From Collybia mongolica (Eukaryota; Basidiomycota; Agaricomycetes; Agaricales; Clitocybaceae), in the NCBI GenBank assembly GCA_013420905.1, contig JAAXNY010000015.1:248001-312000 (forward strand): DNA of 64,000 bases, read 5' to 3'. The position numbers and the translations under genes were made by a program. Positions 12,130-22,345 of the stretch are shown here, piece by piece. Under the pieces are notes generated by a model. The model ran no database searches. It was not told the DNA's origin and saw only the letters and a list, made by a program, of their open reading frames with translations. Numbering within the stretch: position 1 is the stretch's first letter; each line of letters starts with the position of its first letter.

Positions 12130-13496
12130 CTACCCCAATTTTGAGCAGACATGCTTCAGTGTCTGTCCCAAAAGAATTCCATTGAAGAGAGACATCAAAT
12201 CTTGCCATTTCCTGGACATCTCACTCGAATACTTTGCATTCCAGGATCCAGAGTTCAGGCACCAGGCAATTATTGAACCATACTTTAACCCCGGATACTG
12301 TGGCAATACCAAAGGAATTGCATCCCAGAACAATGCCTACATCATCCACTTTCTGCACATCCCTCTCGAAAACATTTGCAACCCCTGGTTTCTTGAACCA
12401 TCCAATTTCTGCCCAGAGCAGATCCCTCCCTGGTTTGACCCCACTTGACTATGTCAATACAATCATTAGCCACAAAATGGCTGTTCAAAAGACTGTGCTC
12501 ATACCCTAAGCCAAGTTTGTACAGCCAAAGTTTCATCTGGAGAGAATTTGCACTGTGATTTTGAAGGTTCATATGTCTTTAACAAATCCAATACTGCTGG
12601 ATGCCCAGGCAGAACCTGTGATAGGTGTGCTGTCCAGTATTTCTTTGCATATGAAACTGCCCTGTGAAAATAGCCAAATGGATTAAATATAAATATAGTT
12701 TGTAGAGCACTCACTTAAGGTATGATTCATGGTGCCAACATTGAATATCCATGACTTTTGTTTCCATATTGAAGTAAACTTTTGACCAATGGTAATTAAA
12801 AATAGATTTCACTCTCAGCAAGAGCACTTCCAAGCACCTTTCAACAAGAAAAGTGTGTCCATGGCTGATGTGGATAGAGTCCGAGTGTTGACTTTCCTGT
12901 AGGCACCTCCTGACAAGATTTACAAAACAGGCATCTGAATACATTACAAGTGCATACAGATGGTTTATTAAGTTGATTTTTGGTGCAAGGCAGCAGACCC
13001 TTCCATGCATAAATTCCCAATGCACATGTAAGAAAGGTATCTCAACAGCAAAACATTCCTTATGGTCCATTGAAACTTTGAGGGCAGAATCTTCATAGGA
13101 TATAATAATGACCTGGAGCATCCTCCTCCAAGCCAGGTTGAACAATTGATATTGGACATCAAGAGAATAATTTTTTGAATTTGCATGCTTGAGTTTATCA
13201 ACCTGGATTCTCTTTTTGAGCGTTGTGTGGCATCAATCAGTCTGAACGTGGACATATGTCAAACCATGAGAAAAATCAACTTTTTACTATACTTATTTCC
13301 ATTCCTGTGGGTTCAAGAACATCCAGCATACTGGAAATTTGTTTCAAGAGTTGTGGATGCTCATCCAACCTCCCAGAATCCATACAATGATCTGTCCAGG
13401 AAAGATATGCATATGAGAACAATGTATTGATTCAAGTATGTGGCCTAGGTGGAAGAATCAACTCCTCAGTAAGCAACTCAAGATAATCAGACATAC
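12130..13496 (-). other. possible downstream exons of the NACHT pseudogene
   Basis: Several short minus-strand frames follow a splice donor at about 13496, on the strand and in the position expected for the C-terminal half of the NACHT gene. I could not identify ankyrin, WD40 or TPR repeats or build a continuous splice chain. Treat as undetermined. Confidence 0.25.
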
Positions 13497-14611
13497 CTTG
13501 ACATATATCTCAAAAGCATCTGGGCCATGTAGGCATGTCCATGTTTTTTATCAATGAAATATTTGCCTGCCTGCTCCTTGTTATGAATAAAGTCCGTGAA
13601 TGACTTGTGGTGAAATTTCCAGGTTTGTATGTCAAGTACAGAGTGCGTGTAGCATAAGGCAGCGGTAGCTGTGCCTTCCCAAAGATGGAGGAGATTTTCA
13701 ATATTGCCAGGTTTGAGACCCAACCATGAATGAAGGCTACACACAACAGTCAGCACACGGAGAAGGAGTTCCTTGTTCCTATGTGCTCCAAGGATGCATT
13801 GATACAAGTGGTCAAGCTCCACAAATGACCTTGGTCCTGGTGAATGGTTCACAATTTCATTTAATCATTCTAGTGGATTGAAGTCACAATCACTGATATA
13901 TTTGATGAGGGTCAAAGCATAAATGAACATTCCCCCAGCTTTCCAAACCAGAGATTGTATGGTGTTATTGCTTGGCCAAAACCCCTCTATCTTCAGGTTG
14001 TGCTCTGTATATATCCGATCAAATTCATGCTGGAGGTACGTTTCAATGTCTTTGTCAGCTTCTCCTTGGTTGTGTTTGGATCGAAAATTTCCACTGGAGT
14101 TCTGGACAGATATTTGCATATGGGCAATGTGACAAAATGATTCCACAATCTACAATTCAGGTTGACTGACAATAATGTAGTGAAGTGGAACCCCAGTGGC
14201 GTTTACTAATTTGCTGATGGACTTCACAAGTTCCAGTTGATTACTTTCCTCCTTGCATTCATCAAGGCCATTGAGGACAACCATGAAAGGCATGGAATGT
14301 GAAGTCGAGTCAATCATGTCTACCACATCTGGAGGTGTAGTGAAAATTGGAATGACTAGTTTCCAGAACTGTACAGACAGTGGCTTGTGAAGAATGGACA
14401 GATCATTGGTTATGATCCCTCCTAGTTGAGCACGCTTTTCAGGAACCTTCACCAGTATCTGGTAGGAAATAGATGCAACAAGGCAGTTGGAACTGTCACA
14501 ACCAAATGCTCTGCAGAAAAAGAAGAATGACACCACTAATGTGCAGGCATCAGCACAGGCCTCTGCAACTGTCTGCACAATGGCCAACTTCCCAATGCCC
14601 GCTGGCCCCGG
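13497..14611 (-). pseudogene. NACHT-domain STAND NTPase, central part, broken
   Basis: Fungal NACHT NTPases act in signalling and non-self recognition, but this copy is not functional as read. On the minus strand it starts at the P-loop (GPAGIGKL near 14583-14607, where the usual Ser/Thr is Leu). It continues through SFFFFCRAFG, the Walker B-like LNGLDEC, VSQPEL, then ETYLQHEFDRI, AGGMFIYALTLIKYI and FVELDHLYQCIL, all in family order and one frame. Two in-frame stops interrupt it: TAG at 14147-14149 and TGA at 13862-13864, the latter where CGA would be expected. A donor site ends the exon at 13497. Upstream it is cut at 14611/14612 by the LTR of element A. A likely 5-prime piece of the same gene lies at 60616-61019. 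Confidence 0.82.
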
Positions 14612-15391
14612 TGATAGGGCCTGAAATTGTTTGCACTTATAAAGTCAACAAGTAAGGCTATTAGTATCATTTCTAATAACCAAGTAAATGGTAATAAAGG
14701 ATTAGAGTCAAGCTCTGAGACGGCTAATCAGAGTGAACTAGTCTAATGGATAATACACTATCAGTACAGAGGACTATGAGTACGGCCTATTATTAGTCCT
14801 ATTCACCATGCCCGGTTACAGCCTCGGTATCTTAATCCATAAGTAACCGTTGTAGTATGATATCATTAGTCTGGGGATCATCATTAATAGGAGAAGTAAT
14901 TGTAAATTTGGGACTTGCACAACCCAATCCTAGTCAGGGGCACTTGGTATTAACTACTGGAAGAAATGGGACACTGTGAATAACAACTGGGATGACCAGG
15001 AGAAGTAAATGACAGTGCCGCGCTGTTTTAAATAACCAAGTGCGCAGTCGGGCCTTGATAAGAGTTTAGCCAGCTCTTTCAATATTTGATAAGTAGCCAG
15101 TAACGACATAATTGGCATGTATGGCGTGCGCACCAAGTTGTAGAGGACGCGTCAGCATTAAATACAGATCCTTGGCACAGGGGAGCGCAGTTCCATATAA
15201 AATTTACAATTCCGTATGATATTTAGTTTGTACACTATAAATAGACTGTAGATGAGTAGCGCAAAGGTAAGGAATCTTGCCCCCACTTCGCGCTACTATA
15301 GAGTATACAAATCATATTTGTTGAAACAATATTGCGTGCCTGAATTAAGGCTCAGATTGCTTCAAATTTATCTTGATTGGAATTGTTTGAA
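14612..15391 (+). repeat. 5-prime LTR of element A, truncated at its 3-prime side
   Basis: Begins TGATAGGGCC and matches the reverse complement of the C LTRs (36231-37448 and 49252-50474), though more diverged. A TATA-like TATAAATA lies at 15236-15243. Similarity to the LTR stops at about 15391 (GAAGAA), where the sequence joins the leader region upstream of gag. The last part of the LTR and the primer-binding site are therefore deleted, making this copy incapable of normal reverse transcription. Confidence 0.8.
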
Positions 15392-15692
15392 GAAGTCGTC
15401 AAACAGACTAACTAACCAGCCACTTGCAAGACAAGTAGCTACAAAAATGCGGAAGACTAAAAATTCACAAAACGCTGGAGTAACAGAGCTGTTACCACCT
15501 CCTAGACACATGCGCACATGAGGATCTTCACAACCAGCCTTTGGATCTTCAGGACCAAGGCAAGTATTTAGAACCCCAGAGCCCTTAGGAAACATATCGA
15601 CTACTAGTAGACCAGTAGCGCACGGAAGATCATCTGTAGTAAACCCAGTAGCAAACCCAAACTCGTTAGCTACTCAGAACCGTTCAGTAATC

Positions 15693-16259
15693 ATGACTGA
15701 ACCCCCTCGTAAATATATGCCCCAACCAGGCATCCATGATGCACCAGTATTCAAAGGAAAAGAGCCCACAGGTTTAATCCGGTTTCTGGAGCAAATGGAG
15801 GTCCTATGGAAGGAGTGTAACACTACAAATGATGAAGAAAAGAAGTTAATGTTAGGAAAATATGCAGACCTACAATCAGAGAATGAGTGGAGAGCATTAG
15901 ACCACTATAAAACAGGCACTTGGATGGATTTCAAAACAGAGTTGATCTCTAGTTATCTGGAAGCACTCGATCAAGTAGAAGGATCAGTGGCCAAGTTAGA
16001 AGCAGTGCGTTGCGCCAACCCACATATTGGAGTAACTGATGAGGCCACGCTGAAAAAGCTAAAGCATGAATTCAAAGCAGAATCTATTAAACTCTTGGGA
16101 GTCAGGCCACCTATTATCTCTAACCGAGAATTAGTTACCAAGTTCTTGGGGTGTCTAGACAAAGTCATCAGATCCCAAGTACAAGGAAGGCTAACCCTGC
16201 TAGGGAATAATCAGTCTAATGCTACACAGGCAGGACAAGCCGTTGCTACAAACAACTGA
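15693..16259 (+). CDS. gag: Gag, capsid part (element A)
   Basis: 188-residue open frame resembling the matrix/capsid part of fungal Ty3/gypsy Gag (FKGKEPTGLIRFLEQME, WMDFKTELISSY, ELVTKFLGCLD). It ends with TGA at 16257-16259. The same frame stays open beyond the stop and continues into the zinc-knuckle part at 16374. Element C has the same TGA at the same place, so the stop predates both copies or is used by readthrough. Several residues differ from C, mostly through CpG transitions. Confidence 0.8.
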   Translation: MTEPPRKYMPQPGIHDAPVFKGKEPTGLIRFLEQMEVLWKECNTTNDEEKKLMLGKYADLQSENEWRALDHYKTGTWMDFKTELISSYLEALDQVEGSVAKLEAVRCANPHIGVTDEATLKKLKHEFKAESIKLLGVRPPIISNRELVTKFLGCLDKVIRSQVQGRLTLLGNNQSNATQAGQAVATNN

Positions 16260-16373
16260 GCAGATCCTAATACTATTGCTGAAGCCGCCGCGCTCGCGCG
16301 ACGAAAAGGGGATCAGTACGATCTGGAGGAAGTTATAGCAACTGCAATCAGCATTTCTGAAGGTGTAGCCAAC

Positions 16374-17204
16374 ATGAATATTCCAGACACGAATAGATCG
16401 TTTATAACGTCCGTAACAGCAACAGCAGCGCCCAAAATCAAAGTAGAGATGGATAAAATAAAACAACAAATAGTTAATTTGTTAGACCGTCTCCAAGTAA
16501 ATGAGAAGAATACAAGGAGTGGATTCGAGGATGTAATGAAAGCGCTTCAACAAGCAACTGTTCAGAACCATGCCGCGAATAGCACACCCCAGCAGCATCA
16601 GTATCAGAATCAGTACGGAAAGCCTAAAGAAGGACAACCACAAAGACCGAATGCATATAAATGTCACTACTGTTTTGCACCCGGACACTTCATCATGGCC
16701 TGTCCCGAGAAACAGAAACATTTTGAAGAAGGGAAAATAAAAACCAACGCAAATGGAGGAGTATGCTTACCAGACGGATTGTATATTCCCAGAGAACCAG
16801 AAACAGTATCATTGAAAGATAAAGTGGAACACTTCCATTCAAAGAAGGTAGCGGCCCTTTATTATGGAGATGTCATGGAAGGACCCGCTCCAGGAGTATT
16901 GTCCGTTATGCAGTCACATAATGCAGTAGACAATAGTAACGACATTGGAACCTTGAAAGCCATAATGGCACAAATGGCACAATTTCAAGCGCAACAAATG
17001 TTAGGACAACAGAGCGTGCAAACTGCGTTGCCAGTACCGCCTCAGATGCAGAAACAGGAATATATAAATAATAACTATAATCCTATGGCAAAGAGCGCGC
17101 CGAATCCTGACATAGTAGCCTTACAAGCACAAATGAGTACTTTATTAGGGCAGGTAGCAGAACTCAATAACCAAAACAAGGTTAAAGAGTCAGGTTTCAA
17201 TTAG
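16374..17204 (+). CDS. gag: Gag, nucleocapsid part with CCHC zinc knuckle (element A)
   Basis: 276 codons in the same frame as the capsid part. A CCHC zinc knuckle (CHYCFAPGHFIMAC, spacing C-x2-C-x4-H-x4-C) lies near residue 100, marking it as the nucleic-acid-binding part of Gag. The C-terminal half is Gln/Asn-rich and ends in a short heptad-like segment (ALQAQMSTLLGQVAELNNQ). It stops at TAG 17202-17204; protease starts five bases later in the -1 frame. Confidence 0.82.
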   Translation: MNIPDTNRSFITSVTATAAPKIKVEMDKIKQQIVNLLDRLQVNEKNTRSGFEDVMKALQQATVQNHAANSTPQQHQYQNQYGKPKEGQPQRPNAYKCHYCFAPGHFIMACPEKQKHFEEGKIKTNANGGVCLPDGLYIPREPETVSLKDKVEHFHSKKVAALYYGDVMEGPAPGVLSVMQSHNAVDNSNDIGTLKAIMAQMAQFQAQQMLGQQSVQTALPVPPQMQKQEYINNNYNPMAKSAPNPDIVALQAQMSTLLGQVAELNNQNKVKESGFN

Positions 17205-17209
17205 GTCCG

Positions 17210-18415
17210 ATGAAGGAGGCTAAGGAACACACTAGACCTACGACTAGGTCGCGTTCCAAGAGACAGCCAGAGGACCGAAGTAAAAACAGAAATAGTCGTC
17301 AAGAAAGTAACGATTCGGAGAGTAGTCAGGATAGTAGCGGAGAGGAGTTGGTAGCGCCGTCTCCTAGGAAAAAGAAAGTAAAATTTGTTGAACCATCAGT
17401 AAAGTCTCCAGTACGAAAAGAATTACCCTACATCGATGTGCCCGTGGTACCCTACATACCCTGGAGAACGGAACGCAACCCTGAACCAGTTGATCTGCTA
17501 CCTAATTTTAACACTAAGCGCAGTCCGACTTATGAAACTAAGTCCCTGATAGAAGTAAAATTAAAAGGTGGCGATATAATTGCTAAAGTGTTAGACAACC
17601 CTATCACATTGACCACGGGAGAGTTAATGGGCTCGTCAAAAACCATTAGAGATGGGATAAAGAATATTGTAACTGCCAGATGTAAGTCCCTCACCCAAAG
17701 GGACGCTAACTTGCAAATAAACGGAATAGATGAGGAAGACGTCTTACCCTTTGGAGGGGACTGGGAACTTGATGATAACTACTTACGGCATGACGCGCTA
17801 CCAGTAGAGTCAATCCCATTCCAGTCTTTCTTCATCTCGGAGTATGACTGCGGCAGAATACCTAAGGGATCTATAATATGCAGAGACCCAGTCCTACAGT
17901 ATTTAGAATCTTTACCAGCTGGGGAAGAGCCCAAACAGTTGTATGTAGCAAAAGAATCGGCCTCTTTGCGCGCAGTATATCCAGTAATAAATGGGGTAGG
18001 AACAGAGGAATCTTTATTAGATGGGGGATCCCAAATAGTATCAATGGCTAAACAAACGGCTTTAGACTTGGATATTTCATGGGATCCGGACGTTGTCATA
18101 CACATGCAGAGTGCTAATAAACAAGTTGAGAAAACAGCGGGATTAGTGCGCAATGTCCCTTTCTTGTTTAATGACATGGCCATCTACCTCCAAGTACATA
18201 TCATAAATTCACCCGCATACAAAGTATTGCTCGGGAGACCGTTTGATACACTCACGGAAAGTCAGATCAAAAATGCTCAGGACGGGGGACAAGTAGTCAC
18301 TATCACGGACCCTAACACGGGACAAAGGTGTACTATCCCTACCCATGCAAAGGGATCACCACCTAAGCTGTTGAAAAGACAACTGGAGCAGGATTTTCGG
18401 CCTTTGATGAATTAA
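17210..18415 (+). CDS. Retropepsin-like protease (element A, older copy)
   Basis: 401 residues. The first ~75 are basic and Ser-rich (RSRSKRQPED, PRKKKVKF); the C-terminal half is a retropepsin with active-site motif LLDGGSQIV, where many relatives have D-[ST]-G or DPGS, and the downstream flap-region KVLLGRPFD. It would process the Gag-Pol polyprotein. It is -1 relative to gag and also -1 before the pol leader. Compared with 30487-31464 and element C it has extra CpG-to-TpG changes. Confidence 0.8.
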   Translation: MKEAKEHTRPTTRSRSKRQPEDRSKNRNSRQESNDSESSQDSSGEELVAPSPRKKKVKFVEPSVKSPVRKELPYIDVPVVPYIPWRTERNPEPVDLLPNFNTKRSPTYETKSLIEVKLKGGDIIAKVLDNPITLTTGELMGSSKTIRDGIKNIVTARCKSLTQRDANLQINGIDEEDVLPFGGDWELDDNYLRHDALPVESIPFQSFFISEYDCGRIPKGSIICRDPVLQYLESLPAGEEPKQLYVAKESASLRAVYPVINGVGTEESLLDGGSQIVSMAKQTALDLDISWDPDVVIHMQSANKQVEKTAGLVRNVPFLFNDMAIYLQVHIINSPAYKVLLGRPFDTLTESQIKNAQDGGQVVTITDPNTGQRCTIPTHAKGSPPKLLKRQLEQDFRPLMN

Positions 18416-18773
18416 TCCAAAGTGATCAAGGAGAGCTAGCCATAGAAATTGCTGAAGATGAGAACGGAAACTTTATTATAATGGGTTATAGACACCCTAC
18501 TGATAAACGGAATTTTGGTCACAAAGAACTTAGAGATGTCTTTTTGTCTAGAAGTGATGTGAACATGAATAGTACAGTACCTGAACGCGAATTACTAGCC
18601 ACGTACTTGGCTTCCGTAGATGAGCGCGATGGACCAGTAATAAACTACGAGCAGAACAGCAGTGACCCAGCAAGTACACCCACTAGACCTATGACATACG
18701 CTCAAGAACAGCCCATGATCGATAAAGCTTTAAGTAAATTAAAGCAGTGGCAAATTGGCACCAATGAGCGCGG
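18416..18773 (+). pseudogene. pol leader, truncated by insertion of element B (element A)
   Basis: Frame-shifted continuation after the protease stop ([29 protein letters not shown]). It is cut at 18773 by the LTR of element B. The corresponding intact leader is at 31465-31910. The four bases GCGG before the junction are repeated after B at 30402-30405. Confidence 0.75.
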
Positions 18774-19776
18774 TGACAATTACGAGTCCGTGCGAGATGT
18801 GAGAACTAAGTGCGCGTTCTTATCTCGCAGGTCCTCTCCTAGAAAGTGAGGGGTGTTTTCTGTATCAAAAGGAAGGAGAAGATATCAGTGCACAGTTCGG
18901 AGTACGGAGAATTACCAAGGGGAGTGCGTAACACGCGCGAAGTAAGAGGTACGCTTAGTGACTAACAAACCAAACGAGTTGTGAGACTTCGACACTAAAA
19001 GACGCAAAGTGCGCAACGCGCAACTGAAATGCGGACTTAGAGGTTCGAGATTCTCCGCGCACAAAGTCGCGAGCTTAAGACGACAACGATTAAGGTGCTG
19101 CCCTGTAGTTCGCGAACGAAATGTATACAGGCGTGCGCGAACTTTGTGTCAATAAGTCGGAGCAGTTGTGAACTTGTTGAGTATGCACAGAAGCGTTTGA
19201 GAGCGAAGTTTAGATGTAGAGAGGAGGGGAAAGTGTACTGATTCTCTAGTAGTAAAGTACAGAGGTTTTTATACTAACTACATGGAATCTAAATGGAGAT
19301 GTAAGGTAAAATTTTCAAGTAGGAGAAAGGTGAGTCAAGATACAAACTACTAAATTAAGATAAACTCGCGCGACGGCGAACTAAGGAATACCTAAGAGAT
19401 AAGGCGAGCGTGCCTAGAACGGAGATCACTAATTAACTGAACGCCGGGATGTCAATCCTTGATTGGAAACGGAGCAGGGTCGTTGAGACGGAAAGGACTT
19501 CCGCGACCGACTTGTGGAGTGGCGTTCCCGGGGTCCCCGAGACGGAACAGAGTTAAAGCGCGCGAAGTAGGTCAAGCCCGAAGATCCCGAAGTAAGAGAG
19601 AAGTTTGCAAAATAAGCGTGTATGAGAGTCGCGAAGTAAGATTGAGAATGAGAGATTGCGCGCGAAGTAAGCCGTGTGTAGATGCGCGCGAATGAGAGTA
19701 GGAAATGGGTATACTTGTGAGCACGAAATACGATTGAACGAGGAATAACATGCCTAGCGCCGAGCTAGGCTTGTCA
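18774..19776 (-). repeat. 3-prime LTR of element B
   Basis: 1003 bp, begins TG and ends CA, with the inverted terminal TGACA/TGTCA. It contains several copies of a GCGAAGTAAG-like word (for example near 18937, 19581, 19633 and 19662). It matches 29399-30401 almost perfectly. Confidence 0.93.
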
Positions 19777-19786
19777 CCTCCCCTGG
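19777..19786 (-). promoter_or_regulatory. polypurine tract of element B
   Basis: Reads CCAGGGGAGG on the minus strand, directly before the LTR TG, as expected for the plus-strand primer of reverse transcription. A second identical ten-base copy followed by similar GACTG...GACTGTCC sequence is at 22148-22157, just downstream of pol. Confidence 0.7.
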
Positions 19787-20299
19787 ACTGTAATATTGAC
19801 TGTCCACAGTCAATCGGATGTCGGTGAAAATGTTTTTGGGTGAAATTCATGAGGTAACGGTGTGGCAAAATGTGAATCGGAGCTCGGAGATTTTGAAGGG
19901 TGCAAAGGCGACGACTACGATGGGATTCCTGTATTTCAGTCTTGCAATTGCGTGTGCGAAGTAGGGGATGCTGGCAGGGGGTCATGGCGAAGTAAGCAGA
20001 GATGCTCGCGAAGTAAGGAACATGCGAAGGTAAGCGAATGATCGAAGTTGGACTTAGAGGATTCTGATGAAGGCAACAAAAATAGATTTGATCCGGCGGA
20101 CGCTCCGTGTTGCGGGAGAAGTGTCAATCGTTGACGCGTGGTCAAGGCCCAAAAGGGGAGACACGTCACAGTCATGTGTTGGTTGGTTCCTGAAAGTCAA
20201 CATGGCAATTTCTCACCCGTTCTTTTCTCTCTCATTCCCACTCCACTTCCAAACACCGAGTCAACGCCCGCCCCTCCGTGATCTAATCTTATCAATAAA

Positions 20300-21971
20300 A
20301 TGTCTTCCTCAACTTCTAGTACTCCCGTTCCTGACCTCCCGACAACGTTGGGTTACCTTGACGAAACCCTGAAGCCCCAGTTGGCCCGGATTGACGCCCT
20401 CCCCGCTGTTTTGAGTGCTGAGGATGGTCTGAAATTCGCGAGGCGTTTCGCACACGCCCAGGTGAGTGAAATCGTGTTTTTGTGAACTTCTTCTCCGCCG
20501 TAGTCTTCCTTCAATGGCTCAAAGCTCGTTTTCCTAACTAACTGCCGTGTTTTTCGAATGTAGGGTGAATTCGACCGTTTGCGCCGTACCAAACACGAAT
20601 TCGAGGAGCCTACGAAAGGTTTTGTCGAATGCCTCGACCAATTCATTCGGAGGAACATCCAGCCTGGGTGGGTGACGATCGCTGATGCTTACCGGGATTG
20701 GTTGGACCGGAACATGACCCCCGAGCACGAGATGGGGGCGCCCCTTGTAGTGCCTTCACCTGGTCCCTCAGAACGGCGCAATTCAACAACTCGAGGACCA
20801 GAGCAGACGGCCCCGAAAATGGTGGCAGAGCAGGACGACGTAGGAGTGAGTGCGACACCAAAGGTCGCAGGGAAGAAAGGTAGTACCAGGGTCAAGAGCA
20901 AAGCGGTGGTGGAGAGTGATGAAGATGATGAAGAACCGGCGGAAACCCCGACGAGGCCCAAACCTCGTCCGGTTTTCAAGAAAAAAGGTGTGTTGTTTGA
21001 TGGCATAGTTCTTACTGCAAGGCCAAAAACGACTCGAGCAGAGTCCTCCTCTGCTGTGGCTCCGCGAGACACATCGCCCGAGAACTCCAAACCTGTAACG
21101 AAGGTGGCGGGGAAGAAACGGAAAACTGCGGCAAAAGGGGATGAAGCGGCACGAGAAGTGAAGCGGAGGAGGGGTCGCGGGGTCACTAAGGCGTACGCTG
21201 CATACTTGGGAGAAGCCACGCAGTTGTCCGACGTGGTTCGTTCTTTTGTTTTGTCTGTCGATTCGTGTTGAACGTCCATCTCCCAGGTCTACGAACATCG
21301 TTGCGAGGGATGTCGCGGGTCCAACCTAAAGGTCTGCGTCGGGGCAAAGGGGGAGAACAGATGCCATGGGTGCGCCTTCAAACGCAAGCCCTGTGTTGCG
21401 AGCTCAGAAATTTGCGCCGCGATTCCCGGACGCCAAGGATGGAGACGGATTCGATACCTTGGAAGGTTTCTATGTGGATGATGAGGATGTGGAAGTAGAA
21501 GTTGTGAAGGGGAAGACGAAGGAAGTTGACAAAGATGACAACGAGGATGAGGATGCAGCGGGGTCAGACAAAGAAGAAAGGTCGGACAACATCGAGGAGA
21601 TCTCCCCGACAATCGTCATCCCTCCTACAAAGAAAACTACGCCTGTGGTCAAAGAAGAACCCCCTGTTTGTCGAAGTCCAAATCCGCCGCGCTGGGCGCG
21701 CACCAGTACTGACGTCAAACTACCTGTGATGTCCGCCGCTGGAAAGGTTTACAAGAGAGGTGGAAAGGTAGCAACTGGGGCATCTCAATCGAACTCGCAG
21801 GCCAAGGCCCCTACCTTGGACATCTCAAACGCGCGCGGAGTTGCAGGAATGCAGGCCAAGCACCTGGGGGACGAGATCCAGCGTCTCGAGACGTTGGTGG
21901 ACGTCCACCTTGCCATGATTGCGACTCTCCGATCCCAAAAGGCCAAGTTGGACGCTGCTGCGAAGAAGTAG
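20300..21971 (+). CDS. antisense accessory gene of element B, Zn2Cys6-like cysteine array
   Basis: Spliced gene on the strand opposite to gag-pol, between pol and the 3-prime LTR. Exon 1 20300-20461 and exon 2 20564-21235 join in frame; exon 3 starts at 21287. Exon 2 encodes a charged, Lys-rich and acidic region (RVKSKAVVESDEDDEE). Exon 3 opens with CEGCRGSNLKVC and CHGCAFKRKPC, giving C-x2-C-x7-C-x8-C-x2-C-x6-C, close to the fungal Zn2Cys6 pattern. Downstream is an acidic region and a C-terminal helix-like end (HLGDEIQRLETLVDVHLAM). Between about 21370 and 21410 the frame must change by one, so there is an indel or an unrecognised splice. A DNA- or RNA-binding regulatory role is inference only. 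Confidence 0.68.
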
Positions 21972-22345
21972 AAGGGGGTTTGGAAGATTTTTCGTTTTTA
22001 CATCTCGTTGTGTATATCTTGAGTCGCGCACAATAGCAATGCGCAGATTTTTGTTCTTGCCTTGTGTGAATTAGTAAAGAAAGATCGCAAAGTAAGGTAG
22101 AGTGAAAAGAAAATGAAATGAATAAGGCACAAAAGGGGGGGGGGCCTCCTCCCCTGGACTGAATACTGACTGTCCCCAGGAAGAAGGCATGAGGGAAAGG
22201 AAATAGAATCTAGTAAGTGCGCAATTGATGAGAGACGATGTAAACTGAGTAGGGGTGGGGAATGAGAGAGTCCATAGAAATTTGCGAAGTAAAGAGGCGA
22301 ATTAAAAGGGGAGAATGGGAGAGAATGGGAAAGAGAAATAAATAA
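21972..22345. other. spacer between accessory gene and pol of element B
   Basis: Untranslated; holds a second polypurine-tract copy at 22148-22157 and GCGAAGTAAG-like words near 22088 and 22288. The two genes converge here, pol from the right and the accessory gene from the left. Confidence 0.5.

Noticed and set aside
17779..18183. Open frame on the strand opposite to protease, repeated at 30828-31232 and 46306-46710
   Set aside because: It recurs only because the protease region recurs; composition and lack of motifs mark it as a shadow frame.
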